Part shown: one piece after another, positions 7,853-15,151 of the stretch | How the letters are laid out: every line of letters starts with the position of its first letter | Position numbering within the stretch: position 1 is the stretch's first letter | From: Burkholderiales bacterium 67-32 | Lineage (GTDB): Bacteria > Pseudomonadota > Gammaproteobacteria > Burkholderiales > Burkholderiaceae_B | Assembly (NCBI GenBank): GCA_001898625.1 | Contig: MKUP01000006.1 | Span: 78,237-142,236, forward strand | Direction: 5' to 3' | DNA: 64,000 bases | Made by a program: the position numbers and the translations under genes | The notes under the pieces: model-generated | Told to the model about the DNA's origin: nothing | Database searches by the model: none | The model's input: the letters and a program-made list of their open reading frames with translations, nothing else

Positions 7853-8821
7853 ATGATGTTCCGATTGTCCTGTCTGACTGCGATCGTCCTGCTGTCGGCC
7901 CTTCAGCCGGCGGCGGCTCAGTCCTATCCCGCGCGGCCGCTGAAGGCCGTCGTTCCCTTTCCCGCGGGCGGTGCCATCGACGTGGCGGCGCGGCTCGTCC
8001 TGGAAGGAATGGCCGCGTCGCTGGGCCAGCCCATCGTGGTCGAGAACAAGCCCGGCGCCTCGGGCAACATCGGCACGCAGCAGGTCGCGCGCGCGCCGGC
8101 CGATGGCTATACCCTGCTGCTGGGCGCGGCGGTGAACACCGCCGTCAGCCCCGTCATGTACACGAAGCTCGACTACAGCGTCGACAAGGACCTGGCCCCG
8201 CTGGCCCAGTTCGGCAATGCCGCCAACCTGATCTATGTCCATCCGTCCTTCCCGGCCAGGACCCTGCCCGGCGTGCTGGAGGAACTCAAGCGCCATCCCG
8301 GCAAGTACGCCTACGCGTCGCCCGGCAGCGGCACGACCGTCCATCTCACGATGGAACTGCTGCGGGCGCGCGAGAACCTGGACGTGCAGCACGTGCCGTT
8401 CAAAGGCAGCCCGGCGGCGATATCCGCGGTGGCGGGCGATCAGTTGAAACTGGGTATCGACGCCGCCGGCCCCGCGCTGGCCTTCGTGCAGGGGCAGAGA
8501 ATCGTGCCCGTGGCGGTGACCGCGTCGAAGCGGCTGCCGGCCCTGCCGGATGTGCCCACCTTCGCGGAGGCGGGCGTGAAGGTCGCGCTGCCATCGTCCT
8601 ACCTGGGCTTCTACCTGCCCGCCGGTGTCGAGGCAGGCATTGTCGAACGGCTTGCCGCCGAGGTCGGCCGAGCCCTGGCGCGCCCCGACGTTGCCGACAA
8701 GCTGCGGCAACTGGGTGTCGAGCCCGAGTATCTCGGACCCCGGGAGTTCGGGGAGCGGGCAAGAAAGGAGCGCGCCATGTGGTCCGAGGCGGTCAAGCTG
8801 TCGGGGGCGACCATAGATTGA
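7853..8821 (+). CDS. Bug family tripartite tricarboxylate transporter substrate-binding protein
   Basis: This 322-residue periplasmic receptor has an N-terminal signal peptide (cleavage predicted after AAAQ, about residue 22). The mature start SYPARPLKAVVPFPAGG is diagnostic of the family: the first strand and the glycine loop that clasps carboxylates. Other family blocks are VVENKPGASGNIGTQ and the YTLLLGA segment after A-DGY. It follows the metallophosphoesterase by 44 bases and probably belongs to the same operon. Ligand unknown. Confidence 0.88.
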   Translation: MMFRLSCLTAIVLLSALQPAAAQSYPARPLKAVVPFPAGGAIDVAARLVLEGMAASLGQPIVVENKPGASGNIGTQQVARAPADGYTLLLGAAVNTAVSPVMYTKLDYSVDKDLAPLAQFGNAANLIYVHPSFPARTLPGVLEELKRHPGKYAYASPGSGTTVHLTMELLRARENLDVQHVPFKGSPAAISAVAGDQLKLGIDAAGPALAFVQGQRIVPVAVTASKRLPALPDVPTFAEAGVKVALPSSYLGFYLPAGVEAGIVERLAAEVGRALARPDVADKLRQLGVEPEYLGPREFGERARKERAMWSEAVKLSGATID

Positions 8822-8834
8822 GGGGGCAGGCTGG

Positions 8835-8873
8835 GGCGTGGCCCGCCTGGCGCCACGCCGCCATTGCGTTTTC
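8835..8873 (+). terminator. Possible intrinsic terminator after the Bug gene
   Basis: GGCGTGGC (8835-8842) pairs with GCCACGCC (8852-8859), and a short T-rich stretch (TTTTCTTAT) follows from about 8869. The T run is short and displaced from the stem, so this could be only a pause hairpin. Confidence 0.35.
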
Positions 8874-8958
8874 TTATATCCCTCTAGCGAGACGGTAGTA
8901 CCCTCGTCCGGCTCTCACGCTCTACAGTGCCCGCAGGCTCACGCATGCCGCAGGCACC

Positions 8959-10530
8959 ATGAAACCCAATTTCCTCGTCTTCATCGTCGACCAGCTGTGC
9001 GCATCCCATCTGGGATGCTACGGCAATGACCGTATCGACACGTCCAACATCGATGCCCTGGCCCGCGCGGGCTGGCGCGCCGAGGACTGCAACGTCGCCA
9101 CGCCCATTTGCATGCCGAACCGCGCCAGCCTGCTGACGGGCCGGATGCCGTCGGTCCATGGCGTGCGCCACAATGGCATTCCGCTTTCGCTGGGCGCGCG
9201 CACATTCGTCGACGCGTTGCGCGAAGCAGGCTACATGACTTCCTTGACCGGGAAGTCGCACTTGCAGAACATGACGGCCAAGCCGCCTTTGCCCGTGCCG
9301 GGCGCGCCGCGCTGGCCGCTGGATGCCGAGCTTGGCTTTCCGGGCGACTACCGGCAGGAGTGCGTGGCCACGTGGCACGGGAACGAAGGTGCCGCCGTGA
9401 CGACGCCGTTCTACGGCTTCGACCGTGTGGAATTGGCGATCGAGCACGGTGATCAGGCCGAGGGCGACTACCGCCGCTGGCTGCGCGCGAACCATCCCGA
9501 GCTGGCGGACCGCGTCGGGCCCGGCCATGCCATCCCCGCGCCCGAGTACGTGTTGACCTCGGTCGGACAGGCCTGGCGGTCCAGGCTGCCCGAAGCCTGC
9601 CATCCCACGGCCTGGATCGCCGACCGGACCATCGAACGCCTGCGCGAGGCCAAGGAAGCGGGACGGCCGTTCTTTGCCTATTGTTCCTTTCCCGATCCGC
9701 ATCACCCCTACACGCCGCCGGGACGATACTGGGACATGTACAAGCCGGAAGAGGTGGAGCTGCCGGCGTCCTTCCATTCCCAGGATCCTCCGCCCCACCT
9801 GCGCTGGCTGCGTGAGCAGCGCGACCGCGGCCAGGCGGTCAAGCACACCATGGCGTGCTTCGCCGCGACTGAACGCGAGGCCCGGGAAGCCATCGCGCTG
9901 GGCCAGGGGTCGCTCAGCTTCATCGATGCCCAGATCGGCCGCGTGCTGGCGCAACTGCGCGCGCTGGGGCTGGAGGACGATACCGTGGTGGTGTTCACCA
10001 GCGACCATGGCGAGTTCGCGGGCGACCACCAACTGTTGTTCAAGGGGTCGCTGCATTACCGCAGCCTGATCCGTACGCCGCTGGTGTGGCGGGATCCCGC
10101 CGGGCAGGCGGGCGGGGTGCACCGTGGATTGCTGTCCACCATCGACATCGCGCCCACGATATTGGAGCGTGCCGGCGTCCCGGCCTACAACGGCATACAG
10201 GGCCGGTCGTTTCTGGCCGGCGCGCAGGGGCGCGAGACCGATGGCGCGGGCCGCGATGCCGTCGTGATCGAAGAGGACGGCCAGCGGATCTACTTCGGTT
10301 TCGATGCCCCGGTGCGCATGCGCACGCTGCTGACGCCCGGACATCGGCTCAGCGTCTATCGGGGTGTCGAATGGGGAGAACTGTACGACCGTGCGGCCGA
10401 TCCGCACGAGGCCCGGAACTTGTGGCATGACCCGGCTGCGTCCGCGTTGAAGGCCGGATTGATGGAAAGGCTGGCGCGGGAAATGCTGGACCTCATGGAG
10501 ACGAATCCCGCGCCGACCGCCGTGGCATGA
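8959..10530 (+). CDS. Type I (formylglycine) sulfatase
   Basis: A sulfatase/alkaline-phosphatase-superfamily hydrolase of 523 residues. The modification motif C51-M-P-N-R lies in CMPNRASLLTG; C51 would be oxidised to formylglycine by a maturase not encoded in the window. Metal-site text is FIVDQL near the start (D11) and FTSDHGEFAGDH in the middle. Length and the choline-sulfatase-like layout suggest a small-molecule sulfate ester or phosphonate/phosphodiester substrate rather than a polysaccharide. No signal peptide is evident, so it probably acts in the cytoplasm on an imported ester. Its stop overlaps the reading frame of the next Bug gene (ATGA). Confidence 0.87.
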   Translation: MKPNFLVFIVDQLCASHLGCYGNDRIDTSNIDALARAGWRAEDCNVATPICMPNRASLLTGRMPSVHGVRHNGIPLSLGARTFVDALREAGYMTSLTGKSHLQNMTAKPPLPVPGAPRWPLDAELGFPGDYRQECVATWHGNEGAAVTTPFYGFDRVELAIEHGDQAEGDYRRWLRANHPELADRVGPGHAIPAPEYVLTSVGQAWRSRLPEACHPTAWIADRTIERLREAKEAGRPFFAYCSFPDPHHPYTPPGRYWDMYKPEEVELPASFHSQDPPPHLRWLREQRDRGQAVKHTMACFAATEREAREAIALGQGSLSFIDAQIGRVLAQLRALGLEDDTVVVFTSDHGEFAGDHQLLFKGSLHYRSLIRTPLVWRDPAGQAGGVHRGLLSTIDIAPTILERAGVPAYNGIQGRSFLAGAQGRETDGAGRDAVVIEEDGQRIYFGFDAPVRMRTLLTPGHRLSVYRGVEWGELYDRAADPHEARNLWHDPAASALKAGLMERLAREMLDLMETNPAPTAVA

Positions 10531-10565
10531 CGCCCGCGCGACTCACGACAAACATGGAAGAGACG

Positions 10566-11543
10566 ATGCAGAACAAATCGATATCCCTCGCGGCGCGAGC
10601 CATCGCGCTGGCGCTTGCGGCCTGCGCGGTGGGCGCGCAGGCCGAGAGCTGGCCGACCAAGCCGATACGCCTGATCGTTCCGGGCGCGCCGGGTACTCCC
10701 GCGGACACGGCCGCGCGTGCACTGGCCGATGCCGTGGCCGAAAAGCTGGGCCAGCCGGTGGTGGTCGAGAACCGCGCCGGCGCGCAGGGCACCCTGGGCC
10801 TGGGCGCGTTGATCAAGGCGGCTCCCGACGGCTACACCATAGGCATGATCACCATGCAACTGAGCGCGATACCGGCGCTGCGCAAGCAGGCGCCGTTCGA
10901 CCTCGGGCGCGATCTTGCCCCCATCGTGCAGATGACCACGGAAAGCCCGGTCTTCGTCGTGCGGCGAGACCTGCCGGTAAGTAGCATGAAAGAGTTCGTG
11001 GCGTATGCCAAGGCAAGGCCGGGAGACATCACCTACGGTACGCCCGGTCCGGGCTCGCCCGCGCATCTGGGCGTGGAACTGGTGAGCCGCTCGTTCGGAT
11101 TGCAGCTTCGGCACGTGCCGTACAAGAGCATCTCCATGGCGCTGACCGACGTGGCCGGCGGCCAGATCGACGCGGCGCTGGCCGGTTCGGCCGCGGCGTT
11201 GACCGGCCTGGCCTCGGGCCGCATCAAGGCGCTGGCGGTTTCCTCTCCGGCCCGGTTGAAGGCGCTGCCCGACGTGCCCACGCTGGCCGAAGCGGGCCTG
11301 GCCGACGTGGACATCCGGGGATGGGTGGGCATGGCCGCGCCCGCGGGAACGCCGCCTGCCATCGTCGGCAGGCTGAACATGGCCTTTAATCAGGCGTTGG
11401 CGCGGCCCGACATGCGCGAGCGGCTGCAATCGGTGGGAGCGGAAGCGGCGGGCGGCACGTCGGCCGCGTTCGGCGCGTTCATCGCCGCCGAGGCCGCCCG
11501 CTGGCGGGCCGTGATCGAATCGGCGCACATCTCGGCCGACTGA
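10566..11543 (+). CDS. Bug family substrate-binding protein
   Basis: A secreted receptor of 325 residues. The signal peptide ends near ALAACAVGAQA, followed by the family strand ESWPTKPIRLIVPGAPG and the VVVENRAGAQGTLG block. I start it at 10566 because GGAAGAG sits 4 bases before that ATG; an in-frame ATG at 10527 overlaps the sulfatase stop but has no signal peptide directly behind it. It is the second Bug gene of this island, so the sulfatase is bracketed by two receptors. Confidence 0.87.
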   Translation: MQNKSISLAARAIALALAACAVGAQAESWPTKPIRLIVPGAPGTPADTAARALADAVAEKLGQPVVVENRAGAQGTLGLGALIKAAPDGYTIGMITMQLSAIPALRKQAPFDLGRDLAPIVQMTTESPVFVVRRDLPVSSMKEFVAYAKARPGDITYGTPGPGSPAHLGVELVSRSFGLQLRHVPYKSISMALTDVAGGQIDAALAGSAAALTGLASGRIKALAVSSPARLKALPDVPTLAEAGLADVDIRGWVGMAAPAGTPPAIVGRLNMAFNQALARPDMRERLQSVGAEAAGGTSAAFGAFIAAEAARWRAVIESAHISAD

Positions 11544-11556
11544 TCCGTCCCGCGCC

Positions 11557-12462
11557 TCAGGGCAGCGTCGCGGCCAGGCGCTCCCGCAGCAGGCGCGCCA
11601 GGATGGCCTCGGCGGCGATGATCGCGCCCGTTTTCATGACGTTGTCGTTCAGTGCCACGACGACCTGGCGCATCAGACGGGATTCGTCCAGCGGCGCGTG
11701 CGCGAGCCCGGCATTTCCCGCGCGCCGCGCGGCCACCGACTCGGCCAGCAGGGTGGCGGCCGCGCCGGTGGCGCAGATCTCCAGCAATGCCTTCGAGTCC
11801 TCGATGCCGCCGACGATGTCCAGCGCTACGTTTCGCCGGGCCGCCTCTTCGCGCAGCATGCGATGGCTGGGCTGCATCGACGACAGAATCAGTGGAATGC
11901 CGGCGAGCTGTTCCAGCTTGATCGGGGCAGGGTGGCGGGCGACGAGCGGCAGCGGGCCGACCAGGCAAAGGCGTTCGCGGTAGAGCGCCGTGGCGGGAGC
12001 GCATTTCTCGTGGACGGCGTGGACCTGCATGGCGATGTCCAACTGCGAGGCGCGCAGCCGCTGCCGCAGTTCATCGGCGTACCCGACGACGATTTCCGGC
12101 GTGACCGCCGGCAGCTCCTGCTTGATGGCCAGGTACAGCGGCACCGCGACGATGGGCGCCACGGATTTCAGGATGCCGATGGACACGCAGCCCTGGGCAT
12201 GCCCCGCTTTTTCGCGCACCGCGTCGCGGGCCGATTCCAGTTGCTTCACGATGGCTGTGGCCCGGGCGTACAGTTCCGTGCCGGCCTCGGTGACCGCGAT
12301 GCCGCTGGGGCCGCGCACGAACAATTGCACGCCCAGTTCCTGTTCCAGGTCCGCCAGCCGCTGGCTCAGCGCGGGCTGGGCCACGTGCAGCCGGCGCGAG
12401 GCCTCGGACAGGCTGCCGCCCTCGACCATGGCCATGAAATAACGCAGGTGGCGGATGTCCAC
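11557..12462 (-). CDS. LysR family transcriptional regulator
   Basis: This 301-residue regulator has the N-terminal DNA-binding domain MDIRHLRYFMAMVEGGSLSE, then ASRRLHVAQPALSQRLADLE, a pattern shared with NAC/Cbl- and CatM-like members. The effector domain follows. It is convergent with the upstream Bug gene (13 bases between stops) and lies 22 bases downstream of xth on the same strand, with no clear promoter of its own. The sulfatase/Bug cluster is the likely target. Confidence 0.9.
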   Translation of the reverse strand: MDIRHLRYFMAMVEGGSLSEASRRLHVAQPALSQRLADLEQELGVQLFVRGPSGIAVTEAGTELYARATAIVKQLESARDAVREKAGHAQGCVSIGILKSVAPIVAVPLYLAIKQELPAVTPEIVVGYADELRQRLRASQLDIAMQVHAVHEKCAPATALYRERLCLVGPLPLVARHPAPIKLEQLAGIPLILSSMQPSHRMLREEAARRNVALDIVGGIEDSKALLEICATGAAATLLAESVAARRAGNAGLAHAPLDESRLMRQVVVALNDNVMKTGAIIAAEAILARLLRERLAATLP

Positions 12463-12484
12463 GGCGGCGCCCGGCGTCGCCGGC

Positions 12485-13282
12485 TCAGGCCAGCTTCCAG
12501 TCGTAGTCGACCGTCAGCGGCGCATGGTCGGAGAATCGTTCTTCCTTGTAGATGGCCGCGGCCTTCGCCGTGCCGGCGATGCCCGGCGTGGCGATCTGGT
12601 AGTCGAGGCGCCACCCCACGTTCTTGGCCCAGGCCTGGCCCCGGTTGCTCCACCAGGTATAGGCCTCGCCGGTGGTTTCCGGATGCAGCCGGCGGTACAC
12701 GTCCACCCAGCCGATCTCGTCCAGCACCTTGGTCAGCCAGGCCCGTTCCTCGGGCAGGAAGCCGCTGTTCTTCTGATTGCTCTTCCAGTTCTTCAGGTCG
12801 ATTTCCTGGTGTGCGATGTTCCAGTCGCCGCAGATGACGAACTCGCGCCCGGTGTCGCAGTGCTCGGCCATCAGGCCCGTGAGCCAGGGCGCGAAGTGGT
12901 CCAGGAAGCGATACTTGGCCTGCTGGCGCTCGTCGCCGCTGCTGCCGGAGGGCAGGTAGGCACTGACCACGGAAAGGCCGGGCCAGTCGATGCGCAGGAT
13001 GCGGCCCTCGGCGTCGAATTCTTCCTTGTCGAAGCCGCTGATGACCGATTCGCAGGCGCGCTTCACGTAGGCGCCCACGCCGCTGTAGCCCTTTTTCTGC
13101 GCCGGGAAGAAATGGCCTTCGTAGCCCGGCGGATGGCGCATGTCGTCGGTCAGGTCGGAGTCCTGGGCCTTCAGTTCCTGCAGGCAGACGACGTCGGCGC
13201 CGGTCGCGCCGAGCCAGGGAAAGAAGCCCTTACGGGAGGCCGAACGGATACCGTTGAGGTTGATGGAAACGATGCGCAGCAA
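12485..13282 (-). CDS. xth: Exodeoxyribonuclease III
   Basis: This is a 265-residue AP endonuclease/3'-5' exonuclease of base-excision repair. All catalytic blocks are present: INLNGIRSA at the start, LQELK (metal Glu), SAYLPSG, GDWNIAH (Asp/Asn), WRLDYQ and the final SDHAPL. The correct start appears to be the TTG at 13282: the family N-terminus begins there, and CAGGAG (13289-13294 on the other strand) lies 6 bases upstream. The ATG further upstream would add 35 unrelated residues. Confidence 0.93.
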   Translation of the reverse strand: MLRIVSINLNGIRSASRKGFFPWLGATGADVVCLQELKAQDSDLTDDMRHPPGYEGHFFPAQKKGYSGVGAYVKRACESVISGFDKEEFDAEGRILRIDWPGLSVVSAYLPSGSSGDERQQAKYRFLDHFAPWLTGLMAEHCDTGREFVICGDWNIAHQEIDLKNWKSNQKNSGFLPEERAWLTKVLDEIGWVDVYRRLHPETTGEAYTWWSNRGQAWAKNVGWRLDYQIATPGIAGTAKAAAIYKEERFSDHAPLTVDYDWKLA

Positions 13283-13346
13283 GACCGGCTCCTGGAAAAC
13301 GGATGACTGGCCGAATTCTACGCGGTGTGCCGGGGCGGCGCCGGGG

Positions 13347-13883
13347 TCAGCCCTCGTCGGGCGGTCCCTCTTCGTCGTGGCAGGCACGCCGCAGCTTGTG
13401 CAGCGTCCGGTACAGCACCTGCCGCTCTTCGTTGCTCAAGACGCGGATCATGGCGGCCTGGGCGCGCTGGGCGACCGGCATGGCGCGGTCGTACAGCGCC
13501 TGCCCGTCGGCCGAGAGCCGGCAGGTCAGTCCCCTGCGTGGCGAGCTGGCCACCGGTTCGAGGACGACCAGGCCGCGCGTTTCCAGCAGGCGCATGGCGC
13601 GGCTGACCAGCGACTTGTCGGTTTCGGAACGCGTGACCAGTTCGGAGAAGGGCAGGCATTGGGCCTCGGCCACCACCGACAGCATGCGCCATTCGGCCAT
13701 GGTCAATCCGAACAGGTCGGAGTACGGCAGTGTCACGACCCGGCGCAACGAGTTCCCGGTGCGCACGACCAGCGTGGTGATGAAGTCGTCCACGGAGAGG
13801 CCGGTCCCCTGTTCGTCGATGTCCGTCCAGGGGTTGCCGCCGGTGGACGGGGAGCGGAGTGGGGCCTTCTTTTTCGGGGGCAT
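13347..13883 (-). CDS. MarR family transcriptional regulator
   Basis: A 178-residue MarR repressor. A Pro/Lys-rich N-terminus (MPPKKKAPLRSP) precedes the winged-helix core: LTMAEWRMLSVVAEAQ, then LVTRSETDKSLVSRAMRLLE as recognition helices and SSPRRGLTCRLSADGQAL as the wing. It is divergent from the Bug/molybdenum hydroxylase operon. The perfect palindrome at 14012-14027 in the gap is its probable operator. MarR proteins of catabolic operons usually release DNA on binding an aromatic acid or CoA ester. Confidence 0.88.
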   Translation of the reverse strand: MPPKKKAPLRSPSTGGNPWTDIDEQGTGLSVDDFITTLVVRTGNSLRRVVTLPYSDLFGLTMAEWRMLSVVAEAQCLPFSELVTRSETDKSLVSRAMRLLETRGLVVLEPVASSPRRGLTCRLSADGQALYDRAMPVAQRAQAAMIRVLSNEERQVLYRTLHKLRRACHDEEGPPDEG

Positions 13884-14011
13884 GGCTGGCGGCTAGATGA
13901 TTCCGGCGTGGGACGAAGGATTATTCCACAGCGCCCAGATCGCTATGTTCCAAGGAATATTTCGAAATCCAGGGAAATTTTGTTCTGGCTTGTCAATCGG
14001 TACAATCTTAG

Positions 14012-14027
14012 TGTTGATGCATCAACA
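14012..14027. promoter_or_regulatory. Perfect 16-bp palindrome, putative MarR operator
   Basis: TGTTGATGCATCAACA reads the same on both strands. It follows a TACAAT hexamer (14001-14006) by five bases, so a bound dimer would block the start of transcription of the 14127-19614 operon. The surrounding 240 bp is AT-richer than neighbouring genes. Size and placement match MarR sites; the assignment to the adjacent MarR gene is inference. Confidence 0.6.
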
Positions 14028-14126
14028 GGAAAAGTGGATGATCGTGTTTCCTGAGTGAACAAGCGTTTCACCAGTGAATTGATGCTTATGCCTATCCGTA
14101 CCCGATCGTCCCCTTCGGAGTCAGTG

Positions 14127-15113
14127 ATGAATCTCTATCGCCGCCAGATGCTTGCCGCCGCCATGGCGATCACCGCCTGCTGTGCCGGCCTGGGTGTTGC
14201 CCAGGCGGCCGGCTATCCCGCCAAGCCGATCACCGTCATCGTGTCCTACCCGCCGGGCGGCGACACCGACGCCATCGCGCGCCTGTTCGCCGAGAAGCTG
14301 GGCGAGCGCCTGAAACAGTCGGTCATCGTCGAGAACAAGGGCGGTGCCGGCGGCACGGTGGGCAACGCCTATGTCGGACGCGCCGCGCCCGACGGCTATA
14401 CGCTGCTGTTCACGCCGAATCCGTTCACCACCGCGCCCATGGTGCTGGGCCTGTCGCCCGCCCAGAGCTACGACGTGCTGAACGGTTTTGAATCGATCAA
14501 CCAGACCGCCGTGCAGCCGCTGGTGCTGGTGGCCAATCCCAAGACTGGCTTCAAGACGGTGAAGGACATGATCGACGCCACCAAGGCCGGCAAGACCGTG
14601 TCCTACGCGACCCCGGGCGCGGGCTCGCCCATGCACGTGATCGCCGAATGGCTCAACCGCGAGGCCAAGGTATCCATCCAGCACGTGCCCTATCGCGGCG
14701 TGGGTCCTTCGGTGACCGACGTCGTCGCCGGCCACGTCGATACCGCCTGGGTCACGCTGGGGCCGGTCTCGCAGTATTTCGCCACCGGCCGCCTGGTTCC
14801 GCTGGCCATCGGCGATGCCAAGCGGTCGCCGCTCGCGCCCAACATCCCGACGCTGGTCGAGTCCGGCTACAAGGACATCGTGGTGGGCGCCTGGAACGGC
14901 TTCTTCGCGCCCAAGGGCACGCCGGCCGACATCGTCAAGCTGCTGAACGGCCACCTGAACGAGATTCTCAAGCAGCCCGATGTGGTCCAGAAGCTGGCCA
15001 CCTACGGTGCGTTCCCGCACGGCGGCGAGCCGGCCGAACTCAGCCGCACCAACGCACGCGAATACGAAGTGGTCGGCGGCATCATCAAGTCCCTGGGCAT
15101 CAAGGCGCAGTAA
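14127..15113 (+). CDS. Bug family substrate-binding protein of the molybdenum hydroxylase operon
   Basis: A periplasmic receptor of 328 residues. Its signal peptide (MNLYRRQMLAAAMAITACC, ending about VAQA) starts with a twin-arginine-like pair, so Tat export is possible. The family strand GYPAKPITVIVSYPPGGDTD and the VIVENKGGAGGTVG block follow. The ATG at 14127 is preferred to one at 14055: CGGAG precedes it and the signal peptide begins there. The next gene starts 38 bases on, so this receptor probably feeds the hydroxylase substrate. Confidence 0.88.
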   Translation: MNLYRRQMLAAAMAITACCAGLGVAQAAGYPAKPITVIVSYPPGGDTDAIARLFAEKLGERLKQSVIVENKGGAGGTVGNAYVGRAAPDGYTLLFTPNPFTTAPMVLGLSPAQSYDVLNGFESINQTAVQPLVLVANPKTGFKTVKDMIDATKAGKTVSYATPGAGSPMHVIAEWLNREAKVSIQHVPYRGVGPSVTDVVAGHVDTAWVTLGPVSQYFATGRLVPLAIGDAKRSPLAPNIPTLVESGYKDIVVGAWNGFFAPKGTPADIVKLLNGHLNEILKQPDVVQKLATYGAFPHGGEPAELSRTNAREYEVVGGIIKSLGIKAQ

Positions 15114-15151
15114 GCCGGGATATGCAGGGAGTGGAGCAACAGGAGGTCAGG

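Noticed and set aside
13990..14006. TTGTCA...TACAAT as a sigma-70 promoter
   Set aside because: The spacer is only 5 bases; TACAAT may still be a -10 box with a different -35.
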